From: an uncultured Lentisphaerota bacterium
Lineage (GTDB): Bacteria; Verrucomicrobiota; Kiritimatiellia; CAIQIC01
Assembly: GCA_903896925.1 (NCBI GenBank)
Contig: CAITZM010000046.1
Coordinates: 59,885-123,884, forward strand
Length of the DNA: 64,000 nt
Reading direction: 5' to 3'
In this document: piece by piece, positions 8,663-17,698 of the stretch
Layout of the letters: the number at the start of each line of letters is the position of its first letter
How positions within the stretch are numbered: the first letter of the stretch is position 1
Notes under the pieces: generated by a model
Told to the model about the DNA's origin: nothing
Databases searched by the model: none
What the model saw: only the letters and a program-made list of their open reading frames with translations
Position numbers and translations under genes: made by a program

Positions 8663-9354
8663 GGCCGCATGATAGCCAACCCGCCCCACCTTTGTCCACG
8701 CCGCGCGCTGCGGCGGGGCGACAGGGATTTCGTTGTGTGCATTTCGGTAGGCCGCACTCTCACGCGTGCGGCTACAGCGGACAGTCTCAAAATCATGGTT
8801 AACTAAATCATCATTCTTCTCGTACGCGGCACGATGATTTTGGCCCATGATTTTGTCGTTCGCTCCCACACGTAGCCGCGTTTGTCAGAACGCGGCCCAC
8901 CCCGGCCCGCCACGAACTCGCCTCTGCGACAAGGCGCTCGGGATTTTGCGACGCGGGTAGCGGCGGGCCGCACTCTCACGAGTGCGGCTTCGGAGAGAGT
9001 CTCAAAATCATGGTTAACTAAATCATAGTTTTTCCTGCGCGGCGCGATGATTTTGTTTTCATGATGTTGTTGTTCGATACCACCACAACCCCACACGTAG
9101 CCGCGTTCGTCAGAACGCGGCCCACAATCGCCCGGGCCTCTCGCGGAGCGAGAGGACTACTATGGCTGCCGCAAAGCAGTCATCACGCTCCGCGTGATGT
9201 GTGGAGGCACGCGTCCCGCGTGCCGGTGCAGACGGCGTCCCGCCGCCTGGATTCAGGATGCGCTACGAACGCCACCTAAAACCTATCAATGGCGACCGCT
9301 TCCGTGTGGGCGGGATCCCGAACTTTTATCGGCCCCGTCAAGGTTGAGAACCGC
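8663..9354. repeat. intergenic repeat block: two tandem ~220-bp units plus hairpins
   Basis: Unit 1 (about 8747-8900) and unit 2 (about 8963-9125) share the order: hairpin GCCGCAC.../GTGCGGC, then TCTCAAAATCATGGTTAACT, then one or two ATGATTTTG inverted segments, then hairpin GCCGCGTT.../AACGCGGC. After unit 2 come three perfect hairpins with 3-nt loops: 9137-9155 (stem CCTCTCGC, loop GGA), 9181-9199 (stem CATCACGC, loop TCC) and 9206-9224 (stem GGCACGCG, loop TCC). No gene is seen. Confidence 0.75.
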
Positions 9355-11640
9355 TCACAGCTTCTCCGCCAGCACGGTCTTGAGCTCGCCGTTGACGCGG
9401 ATATGTACCGCGCGCGGTTCGGCGGCGGCGATGCGCCAGCGCGTCGCCTTGCCGTCCTTCCACGCGATGTCCACGGTGAAGCCGCCGCGCGCGCGCAGTC
9501 CCGTGACGCTGCCCTCCGGCCACGCTTTCGGGAGCGCGGGCAGCAGTTCGATTTCGCCGGTGTGCGACTGGACGAGCATTTCACAGATACCGGCGGTATA
9601 GCCGAAGTTGCCGTCGATCTGAAACGGAGGATGCAGGTCGAAGAGATTCGGTGCGATGTAATGAGCGATAAGCGAACTGGCGAGCTTGTGCGTGCGGTCG
9701 CCATCGAGCAGGCGCGCCCAGAGGTTGATCTTCCAGCCGGCGCTCCAACCGGTGGCCTCGTCGCCGCGATAGTCCAGCGTCTGTCGCGCGGCGGCGGCCA
9801 GTTCCGGCGTCGCGCGCGGCAGGATCTGTGCGCCGGGATAGACGGCATACATGTGCGAGACATGGCGGTGGTGGTCCCCGCGGACTTTCTGCTCGAGATC
9901 GGCGTCGGCCCATTCGCAGAGCTGGCCGGCCTCACCGATCTTCAGCGGCAGCAGGCGCGCACGCATCTGTTTCAGCTTGTCGCAAAATTCGCGGTCGGTC
10001 TGGAGCAGCTCCCCCGCCTCGATGCAGTGGGTGAACAGGTCGTGCACGATCATCACCTGCCAGTAGGTGCCCTGCGTCAGCGGCCCGTGCTCCGGCGAAA
10101 AGCCGGGCGACACGGCGAGGAATCCGCCGGGCACTTCTTGCAGATTGTCCACCCAGAACTCCGCAGAGCCTTTCAGCATCGCCCACGCGGTCTTGCGGAG
10201 GAACTCCTTGTCCTGCGTGAACGCGAAATGATCCCAGACGTTTTGGCAGATGAACGCCGCGCTCTCCGCCTCCAGCATATGGATGCCGCGCGCCGACCCG
10301 GGGGCTGTGAAGCCCCAGACATTCGCGACGTGATGCACAACCCAGCCGCGCGAGTTGTAGTGCGTCTTCGCCGTCTTCTCGCCCGGCGAGCGGAGGTCCG
10401 CCAACCAGCCGATCAACGGCTCGGCGCATTCGTCCAGATTCGCCGGACCGGCGGGCCAGTAGTTCATCTGGAGATTGATGTTCAGGTGATAATCGCAATT
10501 CCACGCAGGCGTATTCGAGTCGTTCCACAAACCCTGCAAATTCGCCGGCAGCCCGCCAGAACGCGACGAGGCGATCAGGAGATATCGCCCGAACTGGAAC
10601 AGCAGCGCTTCCAGCCCGCGGTCAGCCTGCGCCTTCTTGTATTGTTTCACCCGCTCGTCCGTCGGCAGCTCGCTGTGCGTTGCGCCGGCAAGCGTCAACG
10701 CGACGCGGCCGAACAACCGCTGGAAATCCGCGCTGTGCGCAGCGCAAAGCTCCGTCCATGATTTCTTGGCCGCTGCCTGCAACGTTTTCGCATTCAGCTG
10801 TGCCGGTTCGGTTCCGCGATAGTCCGGGTATTCCAGTTTATAGTTCGTCGCACCGACGAAAAGTACCGTCACCGCGTCGGCACCCTTCACGACGAGCTGC
10901 TGTCCATCGGCGGCCACCGTTCCGCCTTCGGCTCGCACCTGCACGCGCGCCTCGAACTTCATCCCCTCGTGGGCGGGGCTCTTCGTATCCACCTGCCCAG
11001 CCAATACGACCTCGCTGCCGGAAGCCATCGCCGTATGGTTCTTGTGCAGCGACGAAAGTCCGAGCCGGAAACTGATCTTTCCCTTACCGCTGCTCGTGAA
11101 GCGCATCACCGTTGCCTGATCCGGGTGACTGCAAAAGTACTCGCGCCGAAAATCAACGCCGTCTGTGCGAAACGACACGTGCGCCGTCGCGGTGGCCAGA
11201 TCCAGATCGCGCCGGTAGTTTTCCGCCTGCTCCGGCAGCCCCTCGAAATCGAGCAGCACATCGCAAAACGACTGGTAGGCGCCGAAGTCCGGCTTGCCAT
11301 AGCCCTTCTCGCTCAAGAATTCCTTCACCGCCACCTTGCCCGCCTCGTCCCGCTTGCCCTCGCGCAGCAGCTGCCTCACCTTCACCAACGCCTCATATGA
11401 ACCAGCCCGGTCGTTTTCCTTCTCTGCCCAGCCGCTCCACAGGCTGATCTCGTTGCACTGGATCCGCTCACGTTGCACCCCGCCGAATACCATCGCGCCC
11501 AGCCGCCCGTTGCCCAGCGGCAGGGCCTCGAGCCACTTCGCCGCCGGCTTGTTGTACCAAAGCTTCAGCGGTCCGCTATCCTCCGCCGCCCATACCGCCG
11601 TGGCGGCCAACATCAGTCCGACAGCAATTATTTTCTTCAT
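9355..11640 (-). CDS. GH95 alpha-L-fucosidase, secreted
   Basis: 761 aa. Signal peptide MKKIIAVGLMLAATAVWAAE, then the GH95 N-terminal beta domain beginning LWYNKPAAKWLEALPLGNGR. The (alpha/alpha)6 barrel contains SRSGGLPANLQGLWND and HLNINLQMNYWPAGP, which carry the Asn residues that activate water in this inverting family. A C-terminal beta domain ends the protein. Family enzymes cleave terminal alpha-1,2-linked fucose (some act on L-galactose). It is followed downstream only by repeats and preceded by the second GH95 (stop 11734). A TTCCAA-type palindrome pair lies just 5' of its start. Its last ~55 codons are nearly identical in DNA to those of the neighbouring GH95 (see findings). Confidence 0.92.
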   Translation of the reverse strand: MKKIIAVGLMLAATAVWAAEDSGPLKLWYNKPAAKWLEALPLGNGRLGAMVFGGVQRERIQCNEISLWSGWAEKENDRAGSYEALVKVRQLLREGKRDEAGKVAVKEFLSEKGYGKPDFGAYQSFCDVLLDFEGLPEQAENYRRDLDLATATAHVSFRTDGVDFRREYFCSHPDQATVMRFTSSGKGKISFRLGLSSLHKNHTAMASGSEVVLAGQVDTKSPAHEGMKFEARVQVRAEGGTVAADGQQLVVKGADAVTVLFVGATNYKLEYPDYRGTEPAQLNAKTLQAAAKKSWTELCAAHSADFQRLFGRVALTLAGATHSELPTDERVKQYKKAQADRGLEALLFQFGRYLLIASSRSGGLPANLQGLWNDSNTPAWNCDYHLNINLQMNYWPAGPANLDECAEPLIGWLADLRSPGEKTAKTHYNSRGWVVHHVANVWGFTAPGSARGIHMLEAESAAFICQNVWDHFAFTQDKEFLRKTAWAMLKGSAEFWVDNLQEVPGGFLAVSPGFSPEHGPLTQGTYWQVMIVHDLFTHCIEAGELLQTDREFCDKLKQMRARLLPLKIGEAGQLCEWADADLEQKVRGDHHRHVSHMYAVYPGAQILPRATPELAAAARQTLDYRGDEATGWSAGWKINLWARLLDGDRTHKLASSLIAHYIAPNLFDLHPPFQIDGNFGYTAGICEMLVQSHTGEIELLPALPKAWPEGSVTGLRARGGFTVDIAWKDGKATRWRIAAAEPRAVHIRVNGELKTVLAEKL

Positions 11641-11670
11641 GTCATGAGCCTCTTCCAGAACGCGACGTGA

Positions 11671-11722
11671 TTTGCCAATGATTGGAAAAGTCGGATCATC
11701 ATCATTCCAATCATGGATAACG
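11671..11722 (-). promoter_or_regulatory. TTCCAA/TTGGAA palindrome pair 5' of GH95 gene
   Basis: GCCAATGATTGGAAAAG (11674-11690) and ATTCCAATCATGGAT (11704-11718), with matching bases 31 bp apart, 34-80 bp before the start at 11640. Same class as the elements at 13895, 17102, 36587 and 59649. Operator role inferred from position and symmetry; no candidate regulator identified. Confidence 0.5.
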
Positions 11723-11733
11723 CTGCGCGAAGG

Positions 11734-13884
11734 TCATTGCTTTTCCGCTTGGATGGTCTTGGTCTCGCCGTTGACACGGATTTGCACCGTGCGCGGTTCG
11801 GCGGCGGCGATGCGCCAACGCGTCGCCTTGCCGTCCTTCCACGCGATGTCCACGACGAAGCCGCCGCGCGCACGCAGGCCGGTGACGCTGCCCTCCGGCC
11901 ACGCCGGCGGCAGCGCGGGCAGCAGGTGCAGCACACCGGCGTGCGACTGCAACAACATCTCCGTGACGCCGGAGGTGTAGCCCCAGTTGCCGTCCATCTG
12001 GAACGGCGGGTGGGTGTCGAAGAGGTTGTCGAGGATGCTGACCTTGAACAGTTCGCTGATGACTTTGTGGGTGCGCTCGCCATCGTGCAGGCGGGCCCAG
12101 AAGTTGATCTTCCACGCCTTGCTCCAGCCGGTGGCCTTGTCGCCGCGCGCGTTGAGCGTGACCTTGGCGGCCGCGGCCAGTTCCGGCGTCGTCAACGGAC
12201 TGATCTGCCGGCCGGGATGCACCGCGAACAGGTGCGAGGTGTGGCGGTGATGATCCTGCGGGTCATCCACGTCCTCCATCCATTCCTGGATCTGTCCCCA
12301 CCTGCCGATCTGGGGCCCGAGCAGTTTCGCGCGCATCGCCACCACCTTCGCACGATAATCGGCGTCCACGCCGAGCGCCTCGGACGCCTCGATATAGTTG
12401 CTGAACAAGTCCCAGACGATCTGCTGGTCATAGGAGACGCCCGGCCGCGGCGTGCGGTCGCCTTCCTTGATCACGATTTTGCCCTTCACTGCCACCGGCC
12501 CGTGCTCGGGTGACCAGCCGCCCGGTGAAACCAGCTGGCCGTCCGGTCGCGCGACGAGTTCCGTCTCCCAGAACTCGACGACATCCTTGAGCGCCGGATA
12601 GGCGACGGTGCGGAGAAACTCCTTGTCGCCGCCAAACGCATAATGCTCCCATAGGTGCTGCACCAGCCAGGCGCTGCCCGGCTTGTGCACGCCCCACTTC
12701 GAGCCCGCGCCCATCGGGTTGATCGTGCTGTAGTTGAACCAGCCGCGCTTCGCCATCACGCGAGGATCGGTCGTGCGTTTGCTCACCAGGGCCACGTTCC
12801 GCAGCCAGTCGAACAGCGGCTGCGCACATTCCGGCAGCGCGGTCGGCTCGGCGGGCCAATAATTCATCTCCGTGTTGATGTCGGTGGTGTAGCCGGAATA
12901 CCAGGCGGGCTTGAGATCGGCATTCCAGATGCCTTGCAGATTCGCCGGCAGACCGCCGGGGCGGGAGCTGCCGATGAGCAGATAGCGCCCATACTGGAAG
13001 AGCAGCGCCTCCAGCGCCGGGTCGGGCCGGCCGTCCTTGCGCGCAGCCAGCCGCTGGTCCGTCGGCAGTTGGGAGGGTGCCGCACCCAGGTCCAGACTCA
13101 CGCGGCTGAACAGCTGCTGGTAGTCGCTCATGTGCGCGTCACGGAGCTGGGCAAAGGTCTTCTTCGACGCCGCCTCGAGCCGCTGCGTGAGCCGCTGGTG
13201 TGGCGGCTCGCCGCGCCAGTTTTTCAGCGGATCGTTTACGAACGCGGTGCCCGCGGCCAGCAGCAGCGTCACGCTGTCGGCGCCAGTGACCGTAAGGCTG
13301 TCGCCGCCCGCCACCACCCGCCCGCCTTCGGCCAGCACCCAGAGTTGCGCCTCGTAGGCCAACCCGTTCGTCAGCGTGCCGCTGGCGGTGAGCCTGTTGC
13401 CCTCCGCGCGGACCCGGGCCTTGTGCATGTCAGTCAGCCGGATCGTGGCGGAGTGACGGCCCGGCTGGTCCGCCGTGCAGCGCATCGCCAGCACCTGGTC
13501 GGGATAGCTGGAAAAAGTCTCGCGCAGGAACCGCGCGCCGCCGCTGCGATAGCTGACACGGTGCATGGCGTCCCGCAGGTCGAGTTCGCGGCGATAGTCA
13601 GTGGGTTCGGACTGCGTCCACTCGATGAACACATCCCCGAACGGCTGGTAGCTGCCCATCTCCGTCTCGCTGCCGAGCCAGAGGGTCTGCTCGTTGAACT
13701 GCACGCGCTCGTTCGTCGCGCCGCCGAAGACCATCCCGCCGAGGCTGCCGTTGCCGACCGGCAGCGCCTCCAGCCATTTCCTCGCCGGCTGTTCATACCA
13801 GAGCTTCAGCGGCTCCGCCGCCGCCGCCAAGGAACACAGCCCCACCAGAAACAACCCGCAACCGCCAAGTATTTTTCTCGTCAT
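11734..13884 (-). CDS. GH95 alpha-L-fucosidase, secreted (second copy)
   Basis: 716 aa. Signal peptide MTRKILGGCGLFLVGLCSLA, then LKLWYEQPARKWLEALPVGN as in the upstream-numbered copy at 9355. The barrel motifs are SRPGGLPANLQGIWNAD and TTDINTEMNYWPAEP. The first domain is noticeably shorter than in the other GH95 (the segment between the LWLGSETE and QPFGDVFIEW strands is reduced). Start at 13884 is the ATG beginning the signal peptide; longer in-frame extension would run into the GH2 gene. Same predicted activity as its neighbour, perhaps with different linkage preference. Lies 80 bp beyond the stop of the GH2 gene, so possibly cotranscribed with it. Confidence 0.92.
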   Translation of the reverse strand: MTRKILGGCGLFLVGLCSLAAAAEPLKLWYEQPARKWLEALPVGNGSLGGMVFGGATNERVQFNEQTLWLGSETEMGSYQPFGDVFIEWTQSEPTDYRRELDLRDAMHRVSYRSGGARFLRETFSSYPDQVLAMRCTADQPGRHSATIRLTDMHKARVRAEGNRLTASGTLTNGLAYEAQLWVLAEGGRVVAGGDSLTVTGADSVTLLLAAGTAFVNDPLKNWRGEPPHQRLTQRLEAASKKTFAQLRDAHMSDYQQLFSRVSLDLGAAPSQLPTDQRLAARKDGRPDPALEALLFQYGRYLLIGSSRPGGLPANLQGIWNADLKPAWYSGYTTDINTEMNYWPAEPTALPECAQPLFDWLRNVALVSKRTTDPRVMAKRGWFNYSTINPMGAGSKWGVHKPGSAWLVQHLWEHYAFGGDKEFLRTVAYPALKDVVEFWETELVARPDGQLVSPGGWSPEHGPVAVKGKIVIKEGDRTPRPGVSYDQQIVWDLFSNYIEASEALGVDADYRAKVVAMRAKLLGPQIGRWGQIQEWMEDVDDPQDHHRHTSHLFAVHPGRQISPLTTPELAAAAKVTLNARGDKATGWSKAWKINFWARLHDGERTHKVISELFKVSILDNLFDTHPPFQMDGNWGYTSGVTEMLLQSHAGVLHLLPALPPAWPEGSVTGLRARGGFVVDIAWKDGKATRWRIAAAEPRTVQIRVNGETKTIQAEKQ

Positions 13885-13894
13885 GTCACTCCGC

Positions 13895-13946
13895 CTTCCA
13901 AGGCCTGGGGAATCAGCGCCGCCCATCTTCCAAGGTTTGGGCGAAA
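13895..13946 (-). promoter_or_regulatory. TTCCAAGG palindrome pair, 32-bp spacing
   Basis: TTCCAAGGCCTGGGGAA from 13896 and TTCCAAGGTTTGGGCGAA from 13928: identical first eight bases exactly 32 bp apart, 12-61 bp before the GH95 start at 13884, inside the 80-bp gap after the GH2 gene. Presumed operator or promoter element. Confidence 0.55.
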
Positions 13947-13964
13947 GCGCCAGTCTTTTCAGCT

Positions 13965-16900
13965 TCAGCGCACGGCGCGCAGGGTGAAGGCAAAGGTGTA
14001 CTCGCCCTTGGCGGGCAGGCGGTATTCTTCGTGCACGGGCAGGCCCCAGCTGGTATCGCCGCCGACGCCCATCTGCCAGCCGTCGAGATTCACCGTGATG
14101 AAGTCGCGCCGCGGCAGTTCGTGATCGTGCGCCGCCGCCGCGAGATCCGCCGCAGTATAGGGCCATGCGCTGACACCGAACGGCCTACCCTCGGCCTGCA
14201 TCCGCACGCCGCGCCCGGCCGGGTCCGTGAATTCAATCCAGCGCACGTCCGTCCGGTTCGCGTTCTCCTGCGGCCGCACATAGGGCGTGATCCACTCGCC
14301 AATGGTACTACGGAAAATTCCGACGGCCGCCCCGCTCTTCCGGTCCCAATAATTTTCGTGCGGTCCGCGACCGAACCAGCGCACGCGCTCCAGCCCGCCC
14401 GGCAGCGCGCACTGCACGCCGACGCGCGGCAGCTCCGGCGTTTTGCCCTCGGGCTGGAGCGTCACCGCCACGCGTACGCTCCCGTCGGGACGCGTGTCAT
14501 ACACCATGCGCGCCGTCGTCGCCCCGACCGGCAATTTCCATACGGCTTCGAGCCGCGCGCCGTGGCCCGCCAGCGACTGCAACTCCCCCTGGGCGCCAGC
14601 GTCGTTCCAGGCGCCCATCTTCTTGGGCACCTTCCAGCCGTTGTCGTTGTCGGTCGGCACGCGCCAGAAATTCAGGCACAGCGGCGCAACGAGCTGTTCG
14701 CGCCCGCCAACTTTCCACGACGAAATATTCCCGGTGTGGCCATGCACGCGCAGTACGCTGTCGCCGCCCGTGGCGCTCCAATCCACGCCGTCGCGCCGCC
14801 AGATCGCACCCGGCTGCGCCGCCGGCGGCCGCGCGGGCGCGGGCACCGCGAGCTGCTCCCAGGCGACGATATGCCCGGCCTCGGCCCACGCCGCGCGCTC
14901 CGGCAGGCAGAAGCGCAGCGTGAGAAAGTATTCCTTGCCCGCCGTCCACGCCGGCGTGCCCCACGGGATCGTCACCACGCGCTCCGCGCCGGGCGCGAGG
15001 TCGAGCGGCTCGAGCCGGCCGCTGCCGACCGCGACGCCATCGACCTCAAGCGTCCACTCCGCCGCAAACGCGGCAAGGCTGGTGAAGGCGTATTCGTTGC
15101 GGATGCGGACGCGGCCCTGCGCGAGATCCTCGGCGCGCACCTTGATGTACTGGTGCACCTTCTGCGCCTCCCAGTAATGCGGGCGCTGCACCCGCTCGGC
15201 ATTGACGAGCCCCTTGCAGCAGAAGACGCCGTCGTTCGGCTGGTCGCCGAAGTCGCCGCCGTAGGCAAAGTGCTTTTTCCCGTCGGGCCACATTTTGTAC
15301 GGCGTCTGGTCCACCCACTCCCAGATGAAGCCACCGATCAGCATGGGATATTTTTCCACCACGTCCCAGTAGTCCTGGAAATTGCCGAGGCTGTTGCCCA
15401 TCGCGTGGGCATATTCGTTCATCAGGAACGGCTTGCCCGACGGATACGGCCCGTGCTGCTCCTCGTTGGAACTCTCGCCGTGTTCGCCTTTGCGCTTCGC
15501 CTGGCCGGCGACGTGCTGGAGCAGCCACGCGGTCGTGGGATAGGTCTGGCTGTCCATGTCGGCGGCGCGGTTCATGTCGGCATACTGGATCGGCCGCTGG
15601 TGCGGGTCGGCGGCGCGGACGGCGGCGCGCATCGCGAGGAACGCGCTCCCGTAGCCGGCCTCGTTGCCCAGCGACCACAGCACCACGCACGGATGCTGGC
15701 GATCGCGGACCACCATGCGGTGCGCGCGGTCCACCACCGCGGGCTGCCACTCCGGCCGGTCGCCCGGCAACACCTTCTTGTGATAGCTCAGCCCGTGCGA
15801 CTCCACGTTCGCCTCGTCGAGCACGAACAGGCCGAGCCGGTTACACAGCTCGTACCAGCGCGGATCGTTCGGGTAGTGCGACGCGCGGACGCAGTTGAGG
15901 TTCGCCTGCTTCATCAGCCGGACATCCTGCTCCATCCGCTCGCGCGAGACCGTCCAGCCCGTCGCCGGATCGAACTCGTGGCGGTTGACGCCCTTGATCT
16001 TCAGCGCGCGGCCGTTGACCGTGAACTGCCGGTCGCGCAGCTCCACGCGGCAGAAGCCGACGTCCGCGCGCCGCGCCTCAATGACCCGGCCACCCTCCAG
16101 CAACTCCACCACCGCGCTGTAGAGCTGCGGCGCCTCCGCGCTCCAGAGCCGCGGCTGCGGCACCGGCACGGAGGCCGTCACGCGCGCCTCGCCACAGCCC
16201 GGCGCGACGCCCGCCACCGGCTCCTCCAGCACGGCCTGTCCATCCAGAGACAGCCGCACGCGCAATTTTTCCGACGGCGCCGCCGTGGCATTGCGCAACG
16301 TGTAGTGCAATTTCACCGAGCCTGCCCGGCACATCGCGTCGAGATCGGCCTGGACGAAGAAGTCCCACACCGTCACCGGCGGCGTGCAGTAAACGAACAC
16401 GTCGCGGAAGATCCCGGCGAGCCGCCACATGTCCTGGTCTTCGAGATAGGAGGCGTCGGAATATTTATAAACTTCGATCGTGAGCTGGTTGCGGCCCGCA
16501 TGCGCCAGCGCGGTGACGTCGAACTCCGCCGGCAGCCGCGAGTCCTCGCTGTAGCCGGCCGGCTGCCCGTTCACCGCGAGGTACATCGCCGAACTGACAC
16601 CCGCGAAATGCAGCAGCACGCGCCGGCCCTGCCAGTCCGCCGGGACCTCGAAGTCCGTGCGGTAGCTGCCGACCGGGTTGCGCTGGCGGAACACCGTGAA
16701 CTCCGGCGGCGGCTCGCCCATCACGCGCGGCGGATCGGCCTTGAACGGATACTTGGAATTGGAATAGAGCGGCACGCCGAAGCCCTGGAACTCCCAGCAC
16801 GATGGAACCGGAATTTTCGCCGTGTAGTTGGTCGAGCGCAGCGCCGGCTCCGGTGCCCAGTGGAAGTCCCAGAGGCCGTTGAGACAGCGCACCCACTCCG

Positions 16901-17087
16901 CTTTTTCGTAGGTCGCCGCACGCGCCGCCGCCGCGTCCGGGCACGGCCACGCCGCGCAGCGCGCCGGGAGCTTGTTCCGCGCGAAGACCAGCGGATTCTC
17001 CCAATCCGGTGCCGCCGCCTTATCAGCCCGCGCCACGAGCACACCCGCCACCGCCAACCACAGCACACCGCGAAAGCTTTTCTTCAT
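13965..17087 (-). CDS. GH2 beta-galactosidase (LacZ-type), secreted
   Basis: 1040 aa with a signal peptide (about 1-21), the usual length of LacZ-type enzymes. Domains in order: galactose-binding beta-sandwich (about 50-235), Ig-like domain (237-345), TIM barrel (346-640), second Ig-like domain, and the beta-galactosidase small-chain domain (about 780-1040). Acid/base Glu476 is in WSLGNEAGYG and nucleophile Glu558 in MNEYAHAMGNSLGNF. Cleaves terminal beta-galactose; export suggests it acts on glycan side chains rather than on imported lactose. First gene of a likely unit with the GH95 at 11734-13884; a palindrome pair lies immediately upstream. Confidence 0.93.
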   Translation of the reverse strand: MKKSFRGVLWLAVAGVLVARADKAAAPDWENPLVFARNKLPARCAAWPCPDAAAARAATYEKAEWVRCLNGLWDFHWAPEPALRSTNYTAKIPVPSCWEFQGFGVPLYSNSKYPFKADPPRVMGEPPPEFTVFRQRNPVGSYRTDFEVPADWQGRRVLLHFAGVSSAMYLAVNGQPAGYSEDSRLPAEFDVTALAHAGRNQLTIEVYKYSDASYLEDQDMWRLAGIFRDVFVYCTPPVTVWDFFVQADLDAMCRAGSVKLHYTLRNATAAPSEKLRVRLSLDGQAVLEEPVAGVAPGCGEARVTASVPVPQPRLWSAEAPQLYSAVVELLEGGRVIEARRADVGFCRVELRDRQFTVNGRALKIKGVNRHEFDPATGWTVSRERMEQDVRLMKQANLNCVRASHYPNDPRWYELCNRLGLFVLDEANVESHGLSYHKKVLPGDRPEWQPAVVDRAHRMVVRDRQHPCVVLWSLGNEAGYGSAFLAMRAAVRAADPHQRPIQYADMNRAADMDSQTYPTTAWLLQHVAGQAKRKGEHGESSNEEQHGPYPSGKPFLMNEYAHAMGNSLGNFQDYWDVVEKYPMLIGGFIWEWVDQTPYKMWPDGKKHFAYGGDFGDQPNDGVFCCKGLVNAERVQRPHYWEAQKVHQYIKVRAEDLAQGRVRIRNEYAFTSLAAFAAEWTLEVDGVAVGSGRLEPLDLAPGAERVVTIPWGTPAWTAGKEYFLTLRFCLPERAAWAEAGHIVAWEQLAVPAPARPPAAQPGAIWRRDGVDWSATGGDSVLRVHGHTGNISSWKVGGREQLVAPLCLNFWRVPTDNDNGWKVPKKMGAWNDAGAQGELQSLAGHGARLEAVWKLPVGATTARMVYDTRPDGSVRVAVTLQPEGKTPELPRVGVQCALPGGLERVRWFGRGPHENYWDRKSGAAVGIFRSTIGEWITPYVRPQENANRTDVRWIEFTDPAGRGVRMQAEGRPFGVSAWPYTAADLAAAAHDHELPRRDFITVNLDGWQMGVGGDTSWGLPVHEEYRLPAKGEYTFAFTLRAVR

Positions 17088-17101
17088 CGTGCAGCGCTCC
17101 G

Positions 17102-17152
17102 TTTTTCAAAGTTTGGAAGCGCAAACTAGCATTTTTCCCAAGCCTTGGAAAA
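17102..17152 (-). promoter_or_regulatory. palindrome pair 5' of GH2 gene, 32-bp spacing
   Basis: TTTTTCAAAGTTTGGAAG (17102-17119) and TTCCCAAGCCTTGGAAAAG (17134-17152). The TTGGAA cores (17113 and 17145) are exactly 32 bp apart, 15-65 bp before the start at 17087. On the minus strand the bases between the two units include GCTAGTTTGCGC. Confidence 0.55.
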
Positions 17153-17698
17153 GTTCGGGTTGGTTTAATCTCGGATCGTGTTCGCGGGGCTGGAAGCCCC
17201 GCCCACAAAGGCGGGGCAGTGGGACGGCAGGTTTCTCATGGAAGCACGATGCGTGTTTCTTCCGCTGAGGAGTGCGGCAGCTTGCCGCCACCCTGAACAA
17301 CAAAATCATGCCTACAAAATCATCACGCTGCGCTAGCGATGCGTTATGATTTTGAGACCTCCCCCTGCCCTGTCGTTCGGTTGTAGTCCCACTTCGATGT
17401 TGAATGTTCGGTGTTCGATGTTCGGCCGCCGCCGCTTTCTCCGGCCGGTAGGAGCCCGGCCCCGCCGGGCGAATGGCGCGTTGGGCGTCAAATACGGGTG
17501 CGCGTCCGCCCGTCGCCGAATGGGGATTCGGCTCCTACCCATGCGCGGGTTTGGCTGCGGCTGATCGCTCGGGGCTGGAAGCTCCGCCCACAAGAGAAAA
17601 GCTGGCGTTTGCACCGGGCGAGCGCCCTGCAGGTCACGCCGCCGAACTTCGATGTTCGATGTTGAATGTTCGGTGTTCGATGTTCCTCTGCCGCTGGC
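17153..17698. repeat. intergenic repeats between GH29 and GH2 genes
   Basis: No gene seen. From left: hairpin GGGGCT-loop GGA-AGCCCC with right flank CGCCCACAAAG (17196-17220); inverted CAAAATCAT segments (17299-17355); a TTCGATGTTGAATGTTCGGT block (17393-17425); an element bounded by GTAGGAGCCCGG (17447) and CGGCTCCTAC (to about 17540); a second GGGGCT-GGA-AGCTCC hairpin (17573-17596); and a second TTCGATGTTC block (17647-17687). Confidence 0.7.
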
